From Amaricoccus macauensis_A (GTDB lineage: Bacteria > Pseudomonadota > Alphaproteobacteria > Rhodobacterales > Rhodobacteraceae): 64,000 nt of DNA. The stretch is from contig NZ_JBNAFY010000004.1 in NCBI RefSeq assembly GCF_049800915.1, positions 62,001 through 126,000 on the forward strand. The letters are read 5' to 3'. Made by a program: the position numbers and the translations under genes. Of the stretch, positions 26,796 to 35,558 are shown in pieces (positions within the stretch are counted from its first letter, which is position 1; each line of letters begins with the position of its first letter). The notes under the pieces are model-generated. The model did no database searches. It was given only the letters and a program-made list of their open reading frames with translations, and was not told where the DNA came from.

Positions 26796-27815
26796 CTAGC
26801 CATCCTTGTAATGGTAGCTGTAGCCGTTCAGCGCGGGTGCGCCGCCGAGATGGGCGTAGAGAACTCTGGAGCCCTCCGGAAAGAAGCCCTTGCGAGTCAG
26901 GTCGATCAGGCCCTGCATGGATTTTCCTTCATAGACCGGATCGGTGATCATCGCCTCGGTCCGCGCAGCAAGCCGGATGGCGTCGTTGGTTTCTTCCGAG
27001 GGCACGCCATAGGCCGGATAGGCGTAGTCGGGGTTGATGACGATCTCGTCCTCACGCACCTCACGGCCCAGCCCAACCAGCTCGGCTGTCTTGTCGACGA
27101 TCCCGTGCACCTGTTCGCGGGTCTGCTCAAGAGTGCCGGAAGCGTCGATCCCGATCACCCGGTCGGCGCGGTCCTGCGCGGCGAAACCAACGATCATCCC
27201 GCCCTGGGTCGAGCCCGTCACGACGCAAACCACGATGTAGTCGAAGGTGAAGCCAAGCTCTTTTTCCTGCTCGGCCACCTCTTCGGCAAATCCGACATAG
27301 CCGAGGGCACCGTATTTGTGGACGGAGGCTCCTGCCGGGATCGGATATGGCTTGCCACCGGCATCCTTGACTGACTGGATCGCATCTTCCCAGCTCTTGC
27401 GAATGCCGATGTCGAACCCGTCGTCCACGAGTCGGCTGTCGGCGCCCATCAGGCGGGTCATCTGAATATTGCCGACCCGGTCATAGACGGCATCGTAATG
27501 CGGCACCCACTTTTCCTGGATCACGACGCATTTCATACCCAGCTTGGCCGCAGTTGCGGCAACCATACGGGTATGGTTCGACTGCACCCCGCCAATCGAA
27601 ACCAGGGTATCCGCGCCGGACGCGATGGCGTCGGGCACGATGTACTCCAGCTTGCGCAGCTTGTTGCCGCCCATGGCGAGGCCGGAATTGCAGTCCTCGC
27701 GCTTGGCAAAGACCTCGACCTTGCCGCCAAGTTCGGTCGACAGGCGAGGCAGGTGTTCGATCGGCGTCTTGCCGAACGTGAGCGAATAGCGTTCGAAGTT
27801 TTCGAGCAATGACAT
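26796..27815 (-). CDS. acdS: 1-aminocyclopropane-1-carboxylate (ACC) deaminase
   Basis: The 339-residue PLP enzyme matches AcdS along its length: YSLTFGKTPIEHLPRLS, KREDCNSGLAMGGNKLRK with PLP lysine 52, SIGGVQSNHTR with Ser79, DPVYEGKSM and YAHLGGAPALN. The Tyr-Glu pair in VYEGKS and Leu in AHLGG are the residues that separate true ACC deaminases from D-cysteine desulfhydrases. It cleaves ACC, the plant ethylene precursor, to 2-oxobutyrate and ammonia. AGGAG lies seven bases before the ATG. It is divergent from an Lrp-type regulator gene, as in known acdR-acdS pairs. Confidence 0.92.
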   Translation of the reverse strand: MSLLENFERYSLTFGKTPIEHLPRLSTELGGKVEVFAKREDCNSGLAMGGNKLRKLEYIVPDAIASGADTLVSIGGVQSNHTRMVAATAAKLGMKCVVIQEKWVPHYDAVYDRVGNIQMTRLMGADSRLVDDGFDIGIRKSWEDAIQSVKDAGGKPYPIPAGASVHKYGALGYVGFAEEVAEQEKELGFTFDYIVVCVVTGSTQGGMIVGFAAQDRADRVIGIDASGTLEQTREQVHGIVDKTAELVGLGREVREDEIVINPDYAYPAYGVPSEETNDAIRLAARTEAMITDPVYEGKSMQGLIDLTRKGFFPEGSRVLYAHLGGAPALNGYSYHYKDG

Positions 27816-27873
27816 CGGGCATCTCCTGAAGGGGTGTCTGCCTGGATGATAGAGAAAGCTCCGAAGAATGTGC

Positions 27874-27925
27874 TTTCATAAATGCAGGCGTTTCATTACA
27901 TCTTCATAGATACACACACGATGAA
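27874..27925. promoter_or_regulatory. Candidate Lrp/AcdR-binding region between acdS and acdR
   Basis: The AT-rich divergent gap contains repeated TTTCAT-type half sites at 27874-27879, 27891-27896 and 27902-27907 and an inverted ATGAA at 27921-27925, so that TTCAT-N13-ATGAA forms a dyad. Arrays of half sites are usual for Lrp-family proteins. Binding is inferred. Confidence 0.45.
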
Positions 27926-27970
27926 ACTTCTCTGAAGAAACTATCATCACCAAGTTTGGAAGATTCTTTC

Positions 27971-28432
27971 ATGGCGGATCTGGACCGAATCGATATCAAC
28001 ATTCTAAGGATCCTTCAGACCGACGGGCGACTCACCAATGCGGAACTGGCTTTGCGCGTGAATGTCAGTGCCCCCACCTGCCACCGCCGCACCCAGCGAC
28101 TGTTTGAGGAAGGTTACATCACCGGCGTTCATGCTCAGATCGCGCCGAAACCCGTTGGCCTTGGCGCGGTCGTCATGGTCGGTGTGGTACTCGACCGCTC
28201 CACGCCGGAAAGCTTCGAGGCCTTCGAGCAGGCGGTCATCAAGTTGAAACAAGTGCTGGACTGCAATCTCGTCGCCGGGGATTTCGACTACCTGCTGAAA
28301 ATCCGCGTCCGCGACATGTCGGATTTCAACAAGCTGCACGGCAAGCAACTCATCGCTCTTCCAGGTGTGCGCCAGACGCGGACTTTCTTTGTCATGAAGG
28401 AAGTCAAGGACAGCGCCCCTCTGCCGTTTTGA
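27971..28432 (+). CDS. acdR: Lrp/AsnC family regulator of acdS
   Basis: The 153-residue protein has the AsnC helix-turn-helix (DRIDINILRILQTDGRLTNAEL, VSAPTCHRRTQRL) and a RAM effector domain (VMVGVVLDR through VRQTRTFFVMKEVKD). ATG 27971 follows GGAAG; the frame extended to 27956 begins at a TTG inside that ribosome site. It is divergent from acdS, matching the known arrangement in which AcdR activates acdS when ACC is present. The gene name rests on this context. Confidence 0.85.
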   Translation: MADLDRIDINILRILQTDGRLTNAELALRVNVSAPTCHRRTQRLFEEGYITGVHAQIAPKPVGLGAVVMVGVVLDRSTPESFEAFEQAVIKLKQVLDCNLVAGDFDYLLKIRVRDMSDFNKLHGKQLIALPGVRQTRTFFVMKEVKDSAPLPF

Positions 28433-28938
28433 GACCTGGGACAGCTGCCCTCAGGATATCCTGCACAGCCATATGAATATGTCCCAGCGCTTCGCGGGGC
28501 TGCTTTCAGCCAGCAAGTGATGGGCAATTGCGCGAAACGCCTCGCTATTTATCCATTCTTAAAATGATAATCTGGATGTTCTGAACCAAAGCTCTTCGCA
28601 GTATTCGCGCAAATCTCTTCGACCCTCACTCATAGCAGTTACACGGCCTATGCCTGAGATTTTGGTGATGGTCTTTTGCAAGCGCCGACAATCATGAGGC
28701 ACTTTTCGGTCCTTTGCGTTGCCTTTCCCCCGTTCGCTGGGCCAGCGCAGTTTGCGCCGAGACTGCGAAGGCGGGCAAGAAGACGGATGGATTGCGGGCC
28801 TATCTGTTGTCCGCCCCGCTGGACTTCGACTGCGCAATTCAGGAGCGCGAGACCTGCCGTCGCGCCATTGCTGGTACAAGTGAAGCCCCGATGCGTGTCC
28901 TCGCTCCTCGGCTTGCGGAGGAGCGCCAAAACCATAGA
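28433..28938. other. Intergenic stretch with no recognised gene
   Basis: About 500 bases between acdR and the end of the winged-helix regulator gene. Short frames on both strands (for example 28559-29119 and 28648-28935 minus) lack ribosome sites and protein-like composition. A weak hairpin CCTGGGACAGCTGCCCTCAGG-like structure just after acdR has no T tract. Nothing else is supported. Confidence 0.5.
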
Positions 28939-30492
28939 TCAGAAGCCGAGGCGATCGAACGCCCCCTCGATGGCGCGCTTTCTTTCGATCGGGTACCAAG
29001 GGCTCTGATGGAAGAGCGCGGCCATGTAAGCGCGGCGTGAATAGTCGGGCCATCCCTGGCGAATCCGCGCGAGACCTTCCATGGCTCCACGGCGGTCGCC
29101 GCAGATCTCGTTGACCCAAGCCGCCACGGCCAAAGCAAAGGCGTGGACGTTCGGATGATCGGCAATGCGTCGGGCATGACGCAGAGCCTCATCCGTCTTG
29201 CGGTCAAAGCAGAGAAGATGCGCCATGATGCAGTGGAACGCGAAGGCCATCGGGTCGAGCGGGCTCAGGCGGATTGCCGCCCGGCAGGAGCACATGGCTT
29301 CGGTTTCTCGACCAGTCAGATACTGCGTGTATCCCAGTGAATAGTGCCCGATGGCGAAGCTCGGGTTGAGCGACACCGCGCGCTCGAGATTCTCGGCAGC
29401 CGCTCTCAGATCGCCCGAGAACCAGTGCGCTCGACCCAGAGACCAGTGGCCCAGCGGGTCTTGGGGATCCAGAGCGATGCTCTCCAGCGCGAAGTCCCGC
29501 GCTTTTCGCTGACTGGTCTCGCGATCCTTCGCGAGGCCGAAGAAAAGCTCCTGCCAGGCTTGCCAGGATCGTGCCGCGGCGATCCGTGCGCAAGAAGGGT
29601 CAGAGCGCGCAGCAGCCCGCAGGGTTTCGTCAACCGCGGCAAGGGTCGTCGGATCCTGCCTTTGCAAGAGACTCATTCCGCGGTGCAGCCCGATCCAGGG
29701 CGCCACTCCGCGGACAGGCGCAATCATCGCCTGCTTCTGTTCGTTCAGCTCGATCTCCCTCTCGACCGCGGAAACAATCAAGCTGCACACTTCCTCCATC
29801 AACTCGGCCACATCGGTGCCGCGTCGCATTACGCGGTCCGCCCACAGGATCCGCTCCGTCCGCGCGTCCACGAGGGTAACCTGAAGGGTCAAGACTTCGC
29901 AGACATCCTGCAGGTCCCCTTCTACGAGATATTCGACATCGAGCGCCTCGGCCGCCGCCATGCGACCGTTCTCGCGTGGGATGGCCTCGGCGCTGGCGCT
30001 CGCTGCGACTGTCAGCCAACGCGCGCGTGCCAGACCCACGGCGATGTCACGGGCCAGAGCCTGCGCAACGGGTTCGGTCCCAAGCGCCCGAGCGGCAAAC
30101 GGCAGAACGCCAACGGTCACGTGACCCGAGCGCCATTCTGCCACGGGCGGACGGAAGCTGGCCTTTGCGCGCGCATGGCCTCCGCTCTCCGCCGAAAGCT
30201 CCGGTCCCCGGAGAAGCCGGTATCCGGTACCCGGCACGGTCTCGATCCACTCGGGCACCCGCGCCGCGTCGCCAAGCACCCGGCGGATCTCGCGTATGCA
30301 GCCGGGCAGCACGCCCGGTGAGACGCTTCGCCCGGCCCATACCCGGTCGATCAGGCTCTCTTTCGTGAACAGGTGCTCGGGTCGGCTCGCCAGTAGGGCC
30401 AGCAAGTCGAAAGTTTTGGGTCGCAGACGGACCGACACGCCATCGACCAGGAGGCGGCGCTCCGCAAGCTCTATGCGCACCGTGCTTACCAT
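28939..30492 (-). CDS. Winged-helix (OmpR/CadC-type) regulator with TPR domain
   Basis: The 517-residue protein has an N-terminal OmpR-type winged helix (about residues 1-95: VRLRPKTFDLLALLASRPEHLFTK, IRRVLGD, IETVPGTGYRLL), a middle FlgO/TolB-like part (VGVLPFAARALGTEPVAQAL, ILWADRVMRRGTDVAELM) and C-terminal tetratricopeptide repeats (about 330-480). No membrane helix separates the parts, unlike CadC. Such cytoplasmic regulators are common in Rhizobiales and Rhodobacterales and mostly uncharacterised. ATG 30492 follows AAGG. It is divergent from the secreted AhpD-like gene with a 96-base gap and may control it. Confidence 0.82.
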   Translation of the reverse strand: MVSTVRIELAERRLLVDGVSVRLRPKTFDLLALLASRPEHLFTKESLIDRVWAGRSVSPGVLPGCIREIRRVLGDAARVPEWIETVPGTGYRLLRGPELSAESGGHARAKASFRPPVAEWRSGHVTVGVLPFAARALGTEPVAQALARDIAVGLARARWLTVAASASAEAIPRENGRMAAAEALDVEYLVEGDLQDVCEVLTLQVTLVDARTERILWADRVMRRGTDVAELMEEVCSLIVSAVEREIELNEQKQAMIAPVRGVAPWIGLHRGMSLLQRQDPTTLAAVDETLRAAARSDPSCARIAAARSWQAWQELFFGLAKDRETSQRKARDFALESIALDPQDPLGHWSLGRAHWFSGDLRAAAENLERAVSLNPSFAIGHYSLGYTQYLTGRETEAMCSCRAAIRLSPLDPMAFAFHCIMAHLLCFDRKTDEALRHARRIADHPNVHAFALAVAAWVNEICGDRRGAMEGLARIRQGWPDYSRRAYMAALFHQSPWYPIERKRAIEGAFDRLGF

Positions 30493-30588
30493 CAAGCCAA
30501 CCTTAGCAAAATTTCAAAAGAATCTCATCTCCAAGGCGAAGCAGGCGGCGCAGAATAGCCAAGCAAGCAAGTCTGTTTGGAGGAAATC

Positions 30589-30984
30589 ATGAAGTCAGCA
30601 TTCGTTGTCGCCGCAGTCGCGCTGATGACCACGACCTCGGTCGCTCAGGAGCCCCCGCGCTTCTTCTCGGAGACATATCCGTCGCATGCGCTCGGGCCAG
30701 CGATGCAGTGGTACGGGACCCTCGGAGACGAGGGCGCGGAACTAAACGCCATGACCAGGGAACTCGTCATGCTAGGGGTTTCCGCCCAGATTCCGTGCGA
30801 CTACTGTGTTTATGCCCACGCCGAGAATGCCCGTTCCGCGGGGGCGACAGAGGCGCAGATCAAAGAAGCAGTGGCGGCGGCCGCGGCCGTCCGCATGTGG
30901 AGCACGGTGCTCAACGGCATGAGCTACGACTACGCGGCTTTCACAGCCGAATTCGACAAGATGCACGCCGGCACAGGCCAGTGA
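30589..30984 (+). CDS. Secreted carboxymuconolactone decarboxylase/AhpD-like protein
   Basis: The 131-residue protein starts MKSAFVVAAVALMTTTSVAQ, a clear signal peptide, after GGAGGAAATC. The mature part is an AhpD/CMD fold: RELVMLGVSAQIPCDYCVYAH with a CxxC pair and following histidine, the AhpD peroxidase-type active site, then AGATEAQIKEAVAAAA. Most AhpD-like proteins are cytoplasmic; export suggests a periplasmic thiol/peroxide role. The reducing partner is not visible. A strong hairpin follows the stop. Confidence 0.85.
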   Translation: MKSAFVVAAVALMTTTSVAQEPPRFFSETYPSHALGPAMQWYGTLGDEGAELNAMTRELVMLGVSAQIPCDYCVYAHAENARSAGATEAQIKEAVAAAAAVRMWSTVLNGMSYDYAAFTAEFDKMHAGTGQ

Positions 30985-30992
30985 AGCCCATC

Positions 30993-31027
30993 CCTGGTCC
31001 CGGTAGGGTGACAGCGCCGGAACCAGG
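30993..31027 (+). terminator. Hairpin after the AhpD-like gene
   Basis: CCTGGTCCCGG and CCGGAACCAGG form an 11-bp stem with one mismatch and a 13-base loop, eight bases after the stop. There is no T tract, so it may be a weak or Rho-assisted terminator. The remaining bases to gyrB (31028-31224) show no gene. Confidence 0.4.
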
Positions 31028-31224
31028 AACAGTCAGTCGAGCGCCACCCGACCGAACAGAGCAAGCCGGACCGTGTATCGGGCCGAACTCTCTGGGACGG
31101 GCATTGAAGCCCGGCCATCCATAGTGCGGCGATGGCGGCACGGGGCTCTAGTTGGATAGGTGCCCGGCCACGCGACCCGGAAGATATCCGTCGGCGACAC
31201 TCCCACCAGACGAACTCCAGATGA

Positions 31225-33642
31225 TCAGAAATCGAGATTCTCGACGCTCAGTGCATTGGACTGGATGAACTCGCGGCGCGGCTCGACTTCGTCACCCATG
31301 AGCTTGGTGAACACCTCGTCGGCCTCGTCGAACTGATCGATCCGTACCTGAAGCAGCGTCCGCGCCTCCGGGTCCAGCGTGGTTTCCCACAGCTGATCGG
31401 GGTTCATTTCACCCAACCCCTTGTAGCGCTGAAGACTGACGCCCTTCTCCCCTTCCTTCGTGACTGCGTCCAGAAGCTCGCTCGGGGCGTGGATAAGCAT
31501 CTCGCGATCCTTGCGGGAAAGCCGCGCCACTTCGCCGTAGATCTCTTGCAGCCCTTCGGTATGGTTTGCGAGCCGCCGTGCTTCCGCCGAGCGCATGGCG
31601 CCGCCATCGAGAATGCGCACCTCATCGACCCCCCGAAGGGTGCGCCAGAGCCGGATGCCATGATCCTGGGTTGGCCGTCCCTGCCAGCCACGCTCGTATT
31701 CCAGTGCGATAAGGTCGAGCCGTGCCGCCACCCGATCCGCAGTGCCCTGCGGATCGTCGTCGAGCACGCCCGGCACCAGCGCGCCTGCGATCGCGGCCTG
31801 TTCGATCACGTGCCGCGCGTAGTGGGTCGGGAAGGCGTTGAGCGCAGCGCGCACCTGCCGCGCCTGCTCGACCACCCGCGCCAGATCCGCACCCGCCAGA
31901 ACCGCGCCGGATCCAAGCCGCAGGGTCGTGCCGTCGAGCCCCTGCTCGATCAGGTAGTTGTCGAGCGCCGTCTGGTCCTTGAGATAGACTTCCGACTTGC
32001 CGCGCGCGACCTTGTAGAGTGGCGGCTGGGCGATGTAGAGATGCCCCGCCTCGATCAGCTGCGGCATCTGCCGGAAGAAGAAGGTGAGCAGCAGCGTGCG
32101 AATATGTGCGCCATCCACATCCGCGTCCGTCATTATGACGATCTTGTGGTAGCGCAGCTTGTCCATATTGAACTCGTCGCGCCCGATGCCGGTGCCCAGC
32201 GCCGTGATCAGCGTGCCGATTTCCTGGCTCGAAAGCATCCGGTCGAACCGCGCGCGCTCCACGTTGAGGATCTTGCCCCTCAGTGGCAGCACCGCCTGGT
32301 TCTGCCGGTGGCGCCCCTGCTTGGCCGAACCGCCCGCGCTGTCACCCTCGACGAGAAATATCTCGGCCTTGGAGGGATCCTTTTCCTGGCAATCCGCGAG
32401 CTTGCCGGGCAGGTTCGCCACATCCATTGCCGTCTTGCGCCGGGTCAGCTCGCGCGCCTTCCGCGCCGCTTCGCGGGCAAGTGCGGCCTCGACGATCTTG
32501 CCGACGATGCTGCGCGCATCCGCCGGGTTCTCCTCGAACCATTCCGCAAGCTTCTCGTTCACGAGCCCCTCGACCGCGGGCCGCACCTCGGAGGAAACCA
32601 GCTTGTCCTTGGTCTGGGAAGAGAACTTCGGATCGGGCACCTTCACGGACAGAACGCAGGTCAGACCCTCGCGCGCATCGTCGCCCGAGAGATTGACCTT
32701 CTCCTTCCGCGCCAGACCGCTCGTGCCCACATAGCTGTTGATGGTGCGAGTCAGCGCCCCCCGGAACCCGGCAAGATGCGTTCCGCCATCGCGCTGCGGG
32801 ATGTTGTTCGTGAAGGGCAGAACGCTCTCGTGATAGCTGTCGTTCCACCACATGGCGATCTCGATCCCGATGCCGTCCCGCTCGCCGGAGATGAACACCG
32901 GTTCGGAAATCAGGGGCGTCTTGGAACGGTCGAGATAGCGCACGAATTCACGCACCCCGCCATCATAGAAGAGATCCGCCTCTTGGACTTCCGTCGAGCG
33001 TTCGTCGCGCAGCGCGATGCGCACACCGGAATTCAGAAACGCCAGTTCGCGGAGCCTGTGCTCGAGCGTCTTGAAATTGTAGTCGAGGTTCGAGAACGTG
33101 TCGGTCGAAGCCAGAAACCGCACCTCCGTCCCGGACCTCTCGCCCACCGGGGCAACCCGCTTCAGCGGCTCCACCGTCTCGCCGCGTTCGAACCGGGCGT
33201 AATGCTCGTAACCTTCACGCCAGATCCGAAGCTCGAGCCAGTCCGACAGCGCGTTCACCACCGAAACGCCGACGCCATGCAGACCGCCCGACACCTTGTA
33301 GGAATTCTGGTCGAACTTTCCGCCCGCGTGGAGCTGGGTCATGATGACTTCGGCCGCCGAAACGCCCTCGCCCTCGTGAATGCCAACTGGGATGCCCCGA
33401 CCGTTGTCGCTCACGCTGACCGAATGATCCGCATGCAGGGTGACCGTCACCTTGTCCGCATGACCGGCCAGCGCCTCGTCGATCCCGTTGTCGACGACCT
33501 CGTACACCATATGATGTAGCCCAGACCCGTCGTCGGTATCGCCGATATACATCCCCGGCCGTTTGCGAACGGCCTCCAATCCCTTGAGAACCTTGATGGA
33601 ATCTGCGCCATATTCGTCTGGCAGGCGGGCGGGTTCGGCCAT
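31225..33642 (-). CDS. gyrB: DNA gyrase subunit B
   Basis: The 805-residue protein has the GHKL ATPase (YEVVDNGIDEALAGHAD, DNGRGIPVGIH, GGLHGVGVSVVNALS), transducer, TOPRIM (EGDSAGGSAKQGR, ADVDGAHIRTLLL) and C-terminal QRYKGLGEMNPDQLW segments, and ends NALSVENLDF, as in alphaproteobacterial GyrB. The extra region before the C terminus, giving about 805 residues, is normal for GyrB and separates it from shorter ParE. With GyrA it introduces negative supercoils. ATG 33642 gives the usual length; ATG 33654 is in frame, but its AAGG is too close. Confidence 0.97.
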   Translation of the reverse strand: MAEPARLPDEYGADSIKVLKGLEAVRKRPGMYIGDTDDGSGLHHMVYEVVDNGIDEALAGHADKVTVTLHADHSVSVSDNGRGIPVGIHEGEGVSAAEVIMTQLHAGGKFDQNSYKVSGGLHGVGVSVVNALSDWLELRIWREGYEHYARFERGETVEPLKRVAPVGERSGTEVRFLASTDTFSNLDYNFKTLEHRLRELAFLNSGVRIALRDERSTEVQEADLFYDGGVREFVRYLDRSKTPLISEPVFISGERDGIGIEIAMWWNDSYHESVLPFTNNIPQRDGGTHLAGFRGALTRTINSYVGTSGLARKEKVNLSGDDAREGLTCVLSVKVPDPKFSSQTKDKLVSSEVRPAVEGLVNEKLAEWFEENPADARSIVGKIVEAALAREAARKARELTRRKTAMDVANLPGKLADCQEKDPSKAEIFLVEGDSAGGSAKQGRHRQNQAVLPLRGKILNVERARFDRMLSSQEIGTLITALGTGIGRDEFNMDKLRYHKIVIMTDADVDGAHIRTLLLTFFFRQMPQLIEAGHLYIAQPPLYKVARGKSEVYLKDQTALDNYLIEQGLDGTTLRLGSGAVLAGADLARVVEQARQVRAALNAFPTHYARHVIEQAAIAGALVPGVLDDDPQGTADRVAARLDLIALEYERGWQGRPTQDHGIRLWRTLRGVDEVRILDGGAMRSAEARRLANHTEGLQEIYGEVARLSRKDREMLIHAPSELLDAVTKEGEKGVSLQRYKGLGEMNPDQLWETTLDPEARTLLQVRIDQFDEADEVFTKLMGDEVEPRREFIQSNALSVENLDF

Positions 33643-33798
33643 TCGCGGGGGCATCCTTTTTGTTGAGCGGGCAGTCTACTCGCAGTGAAAGGGAATGTCA
33701 CCCCCAACCCTCCCGGCGCAGCGAGCGAAAGCCACGCCGCTTCAATGCGTTAACCATATTCGAATTCCCCTTGCGCCGCCCGGGTGCCGCTTCGCAGT

Positions 33799-34380
33799 TC
33801 AGCCGGCGCCCAAGGCACGGAGATAGAGCATGTAGTCGCCCGCCTCGCTCGGCCGCACCGCACGGGGCTGAAAGCCGGATCCGGCCAGGAGCGCAATCGC
33901 CGGAAAGTTGCCCGCCGCACAGATTGCCGAAACGTCCCGGCCGCCGGATTTGCCGAGGACATGCCCAAGAAGAGTTCGCGCGACGGATCTGTGCCGATAT
34001 GCCGGATAGACGGAAAGCACATGAATGCAGAGCGAGCCCGGCACCAGATTCTCCAGTTCCTGCAAGGGACGCACGAGCCCGGGGAGACGCCGCGCAGTTG
34101 CGTCCTGCTCAACGAGTGGCGCGATGACTGCAAGACCGGCTATCTCGCCTTCCATCTCCGCAATGACCGCGCTGCGCCAGGAGGTTGCCAGTGGCGGTGG
34201 GCCCGACAAACCCTGACCCTGCCAGGCCCGCTCGATGGGCAGCGCCTGTCCACGCCAGAATTGCAGCGCTGGCCCCTCACCCATGAAATCGACGAGCCGG
34301 ACCATATCGGACAGATCCTCGGGTTTGGCTGGTCGGAGCCCGATCCCTTGCCCCGGCCGGTCGCAGCTTTCGACTGTCAT
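33799..34380 (-). CDS. GNAT family N-acetyltransferase
   Basis: The 193-residue protein starts MTVESCDRPGQGIGLRPAKPEDLSDMVRL after AGGGGTAGG, a good ribosome site; an upstream ATG at 34422 has none. A GNAT core is visible: EIAGLAVIAPL, then ILSVYPAYRHRSVARTLLGHVL with the acetyl-CoA-binding R/QxxG/A-like turn (YRHRSVA), and a late GNFPAIALLAGSGFQP (N-x2-A-x2-L-x3-GF). The substrate is unknown. It is divergent from the DUF502 gene; 34381-34630 between them shows no further gene. Confidence 0.8.
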   Translation of the reverse strand: MTVESCDRPGQGIGLRPAKPEDLSDMVRLVDFMGEGPALQFWRGQALPIERAWQGQGLSGPPPLATSWRSAVIAEMEGEIAGLAVIAPLVEQDATARRLPGLVRPLQELENLVPGSLCIHVLSVYPAYRHRSVARTLLGHVLGKSGGRDVSAICAAGNFPAIALLAGSGFQPRAVRPSEAGDYMLYLRALGAG

Positions 34381-34630
34381 GCCTACCCCTGAATTCGATC
34401 CCGGCCCGCCATGGAGCGGCACAATGCGGGTGCCTGCCTCATCTATTGATGTCGTGCCGATATGTCCGTTACGTTTTGGTTACGAAGTTTGTTGCACCTG
34501 AGACCGGTGCGCGCCGTGACAAAGCTCACACTCCCGAGAACTGTATCATATCGCACTGTTCCGGTCGGCGGTTCTTGTGCGATGCCGAAGAGCACGCTAA
34601 CTATCGATATTCGCCGAGGAAATGGACCAT

Positions 34631-35365
34631 ATGGCCCGAAAGCCCACCCGCCGCAGAAAGCAGCCGCCGAAACCGCCGCTCCTTCAGCGGCTCAGAGGCG
34701 ATTTTCTGACCGGCCTTGTCGTCGTTCTGCCGGTCTTCCTGACCATCTATCTCGTCTGGGTGACGATCGGCTTCGTGGATTCCCGCGTCGTTCCACTGAT
34801 CCCGAGCCGCTACAACCCCGAGAACGTGTTCGGCCGGAACATCTTCGGCTTTGGCGTCGTGGTCTTCTTGACGTTCACGACCCTCGTGGGTGCGATGACC
34901 AAGGGGTTCATCGGACGCCGCATCCTGACATGGGGCGAGGGCATCGTCGAACGCATGCCGATCGTCCGCTCGATCTACAATGGCATCAAGCAGATCGCGG
35001 AAACGATCTTCAGCCAGAAGAGCAATTCCTTCCAGAACGCCTGCCTGATCGAATATCCACGCCGCGGGCTTTGGGCCGTCGCATTCGTGTCGACCGACAC
35101 GATGGGTGAAATCAAGGCGAAATCCGGCGAGGAAGAACTGGTCAGTGTGTTCCTGCCGACCACGCCGAACCCCACTTCGGGCTTTCTGCTCTTCGTGCCC
35201 CGGAAGGATCTGCATGTTCTGGACATGAGCGTGGAAGAAGCCGCCAAGCTCATCATCTCCGCAGGTCTCGTGGAGCCGGAATACCCCCGGCCTCCGCGCT
35301 CGTCCGGGAACGGAAACGGTGGAAACGGAAACGGATCTCAGCGCGCTCGTCGCACGCGCGGATGA
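34631..35365 (+). CDS. DUF502 family membrane protein
   Basis: The 244-residue protein has a basic N terminus (RKPTRRRKQPPKPP), two membrane helices (LTGLVVVLPVFLTIYLVW and FGFGVVVFLTFTTLVGA), the DUF502 hallmark ERMPIVRSIYNGIKQIAETI and a later PTTPNPTSGFLLFVP. The C-terminal 30 residues are low-complexity Gly/Asn then basic. Function is unknown; plant relatives (COV1) act in membrane traffic. ATG 34631 is nine bases after GAGGAA, whereas ATG 34622 is too close to it. It stands alone before the sqd operon. Confidence 0.88.
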   Translation: MARKPTRRRKQPPKPPLLQRLRGDFLTGLVVVLPVFLTIYLVWVTIGFVDSRVVPLIPSRYNPENVFGRNIFGFGVVVFLTFTTLVGAMTKGFIGRRILTWGEGIVERMPIVRSIYNGIKQIAETIFSQKSNSFQNACLIEYPRRGLWAVAFVSTDTMGEIKAKSGEEELVSVFLPTTPNPTSGFLLFVPRKDLHVLDMSVEEAAKLIISAGLVEPEYPRPPRSSGNGNGGNGNGSQRARRTRG

Positions 35366-35421
35366 AGGCCGCGCGCCCCACGGGGGCGTAGAGATTGCTT
35401 CCTTCAGCCTGCAAAAGCCCC

Positions 35422-35435
35422 GTGACACTTGTCAC
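35422..35435. promoter_or_regulatory. Palindrome upstream of sqdBDC
   Basis: GTGACACTTGTCAC has perfect 6-base arms around CT. The TGACAC/GTGTCA core recurs as a wider dyad at 35482-35487 and 35503-35508. Together they suggest a dimeric regulator in addition to, or overlapping, the Pho-box-like site. Confidence 0.45.
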
Positions 35436-35491
35436 ACACCAGGGTTTCTCTTCGGCAACAGACCGCCGGAAGGGTTGGTCTTGACACGTTT

Positions 35492-35509
35492 CTGTCTACA
35501 TAGTGTCAC
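35492..35509 (+). promoter_or_regulatory. Pho-box-like direct repeat before sqdB
   Basis: CTGTCTAcataGTGTCAC has two heptamers 11 bases apart, the spacing of Pho boxes (CTGTCAT-N4-CTGTCAT); ten of fourteen bases match. A possible -10 TAAAGA lies ten bases further at 35520. Sulfolipid replaces phospholipid under phosphate limitation in Rhodobacter, so PhoB control would make sense. Not proven. Confidence 0.45.
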
Positions 35510-35558
35510 ATACCGGGGGTAAAGAGCGGGAAAATTGGTGATGGGAAAGGATAGACCG

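Noticed and set aside
28559..29119. Minus-strand frame downstream of the winged-helix regulator
   Set aside because: It overlaps the 3' end of the regulator in another frame and has no protein-like features; the gap is left as unassigned.
31489..33519. 676-codon plus-strand frame opposite gyrB
   Set aside because: GC-rich shadow of gyrB; no start context or recognisable domain.
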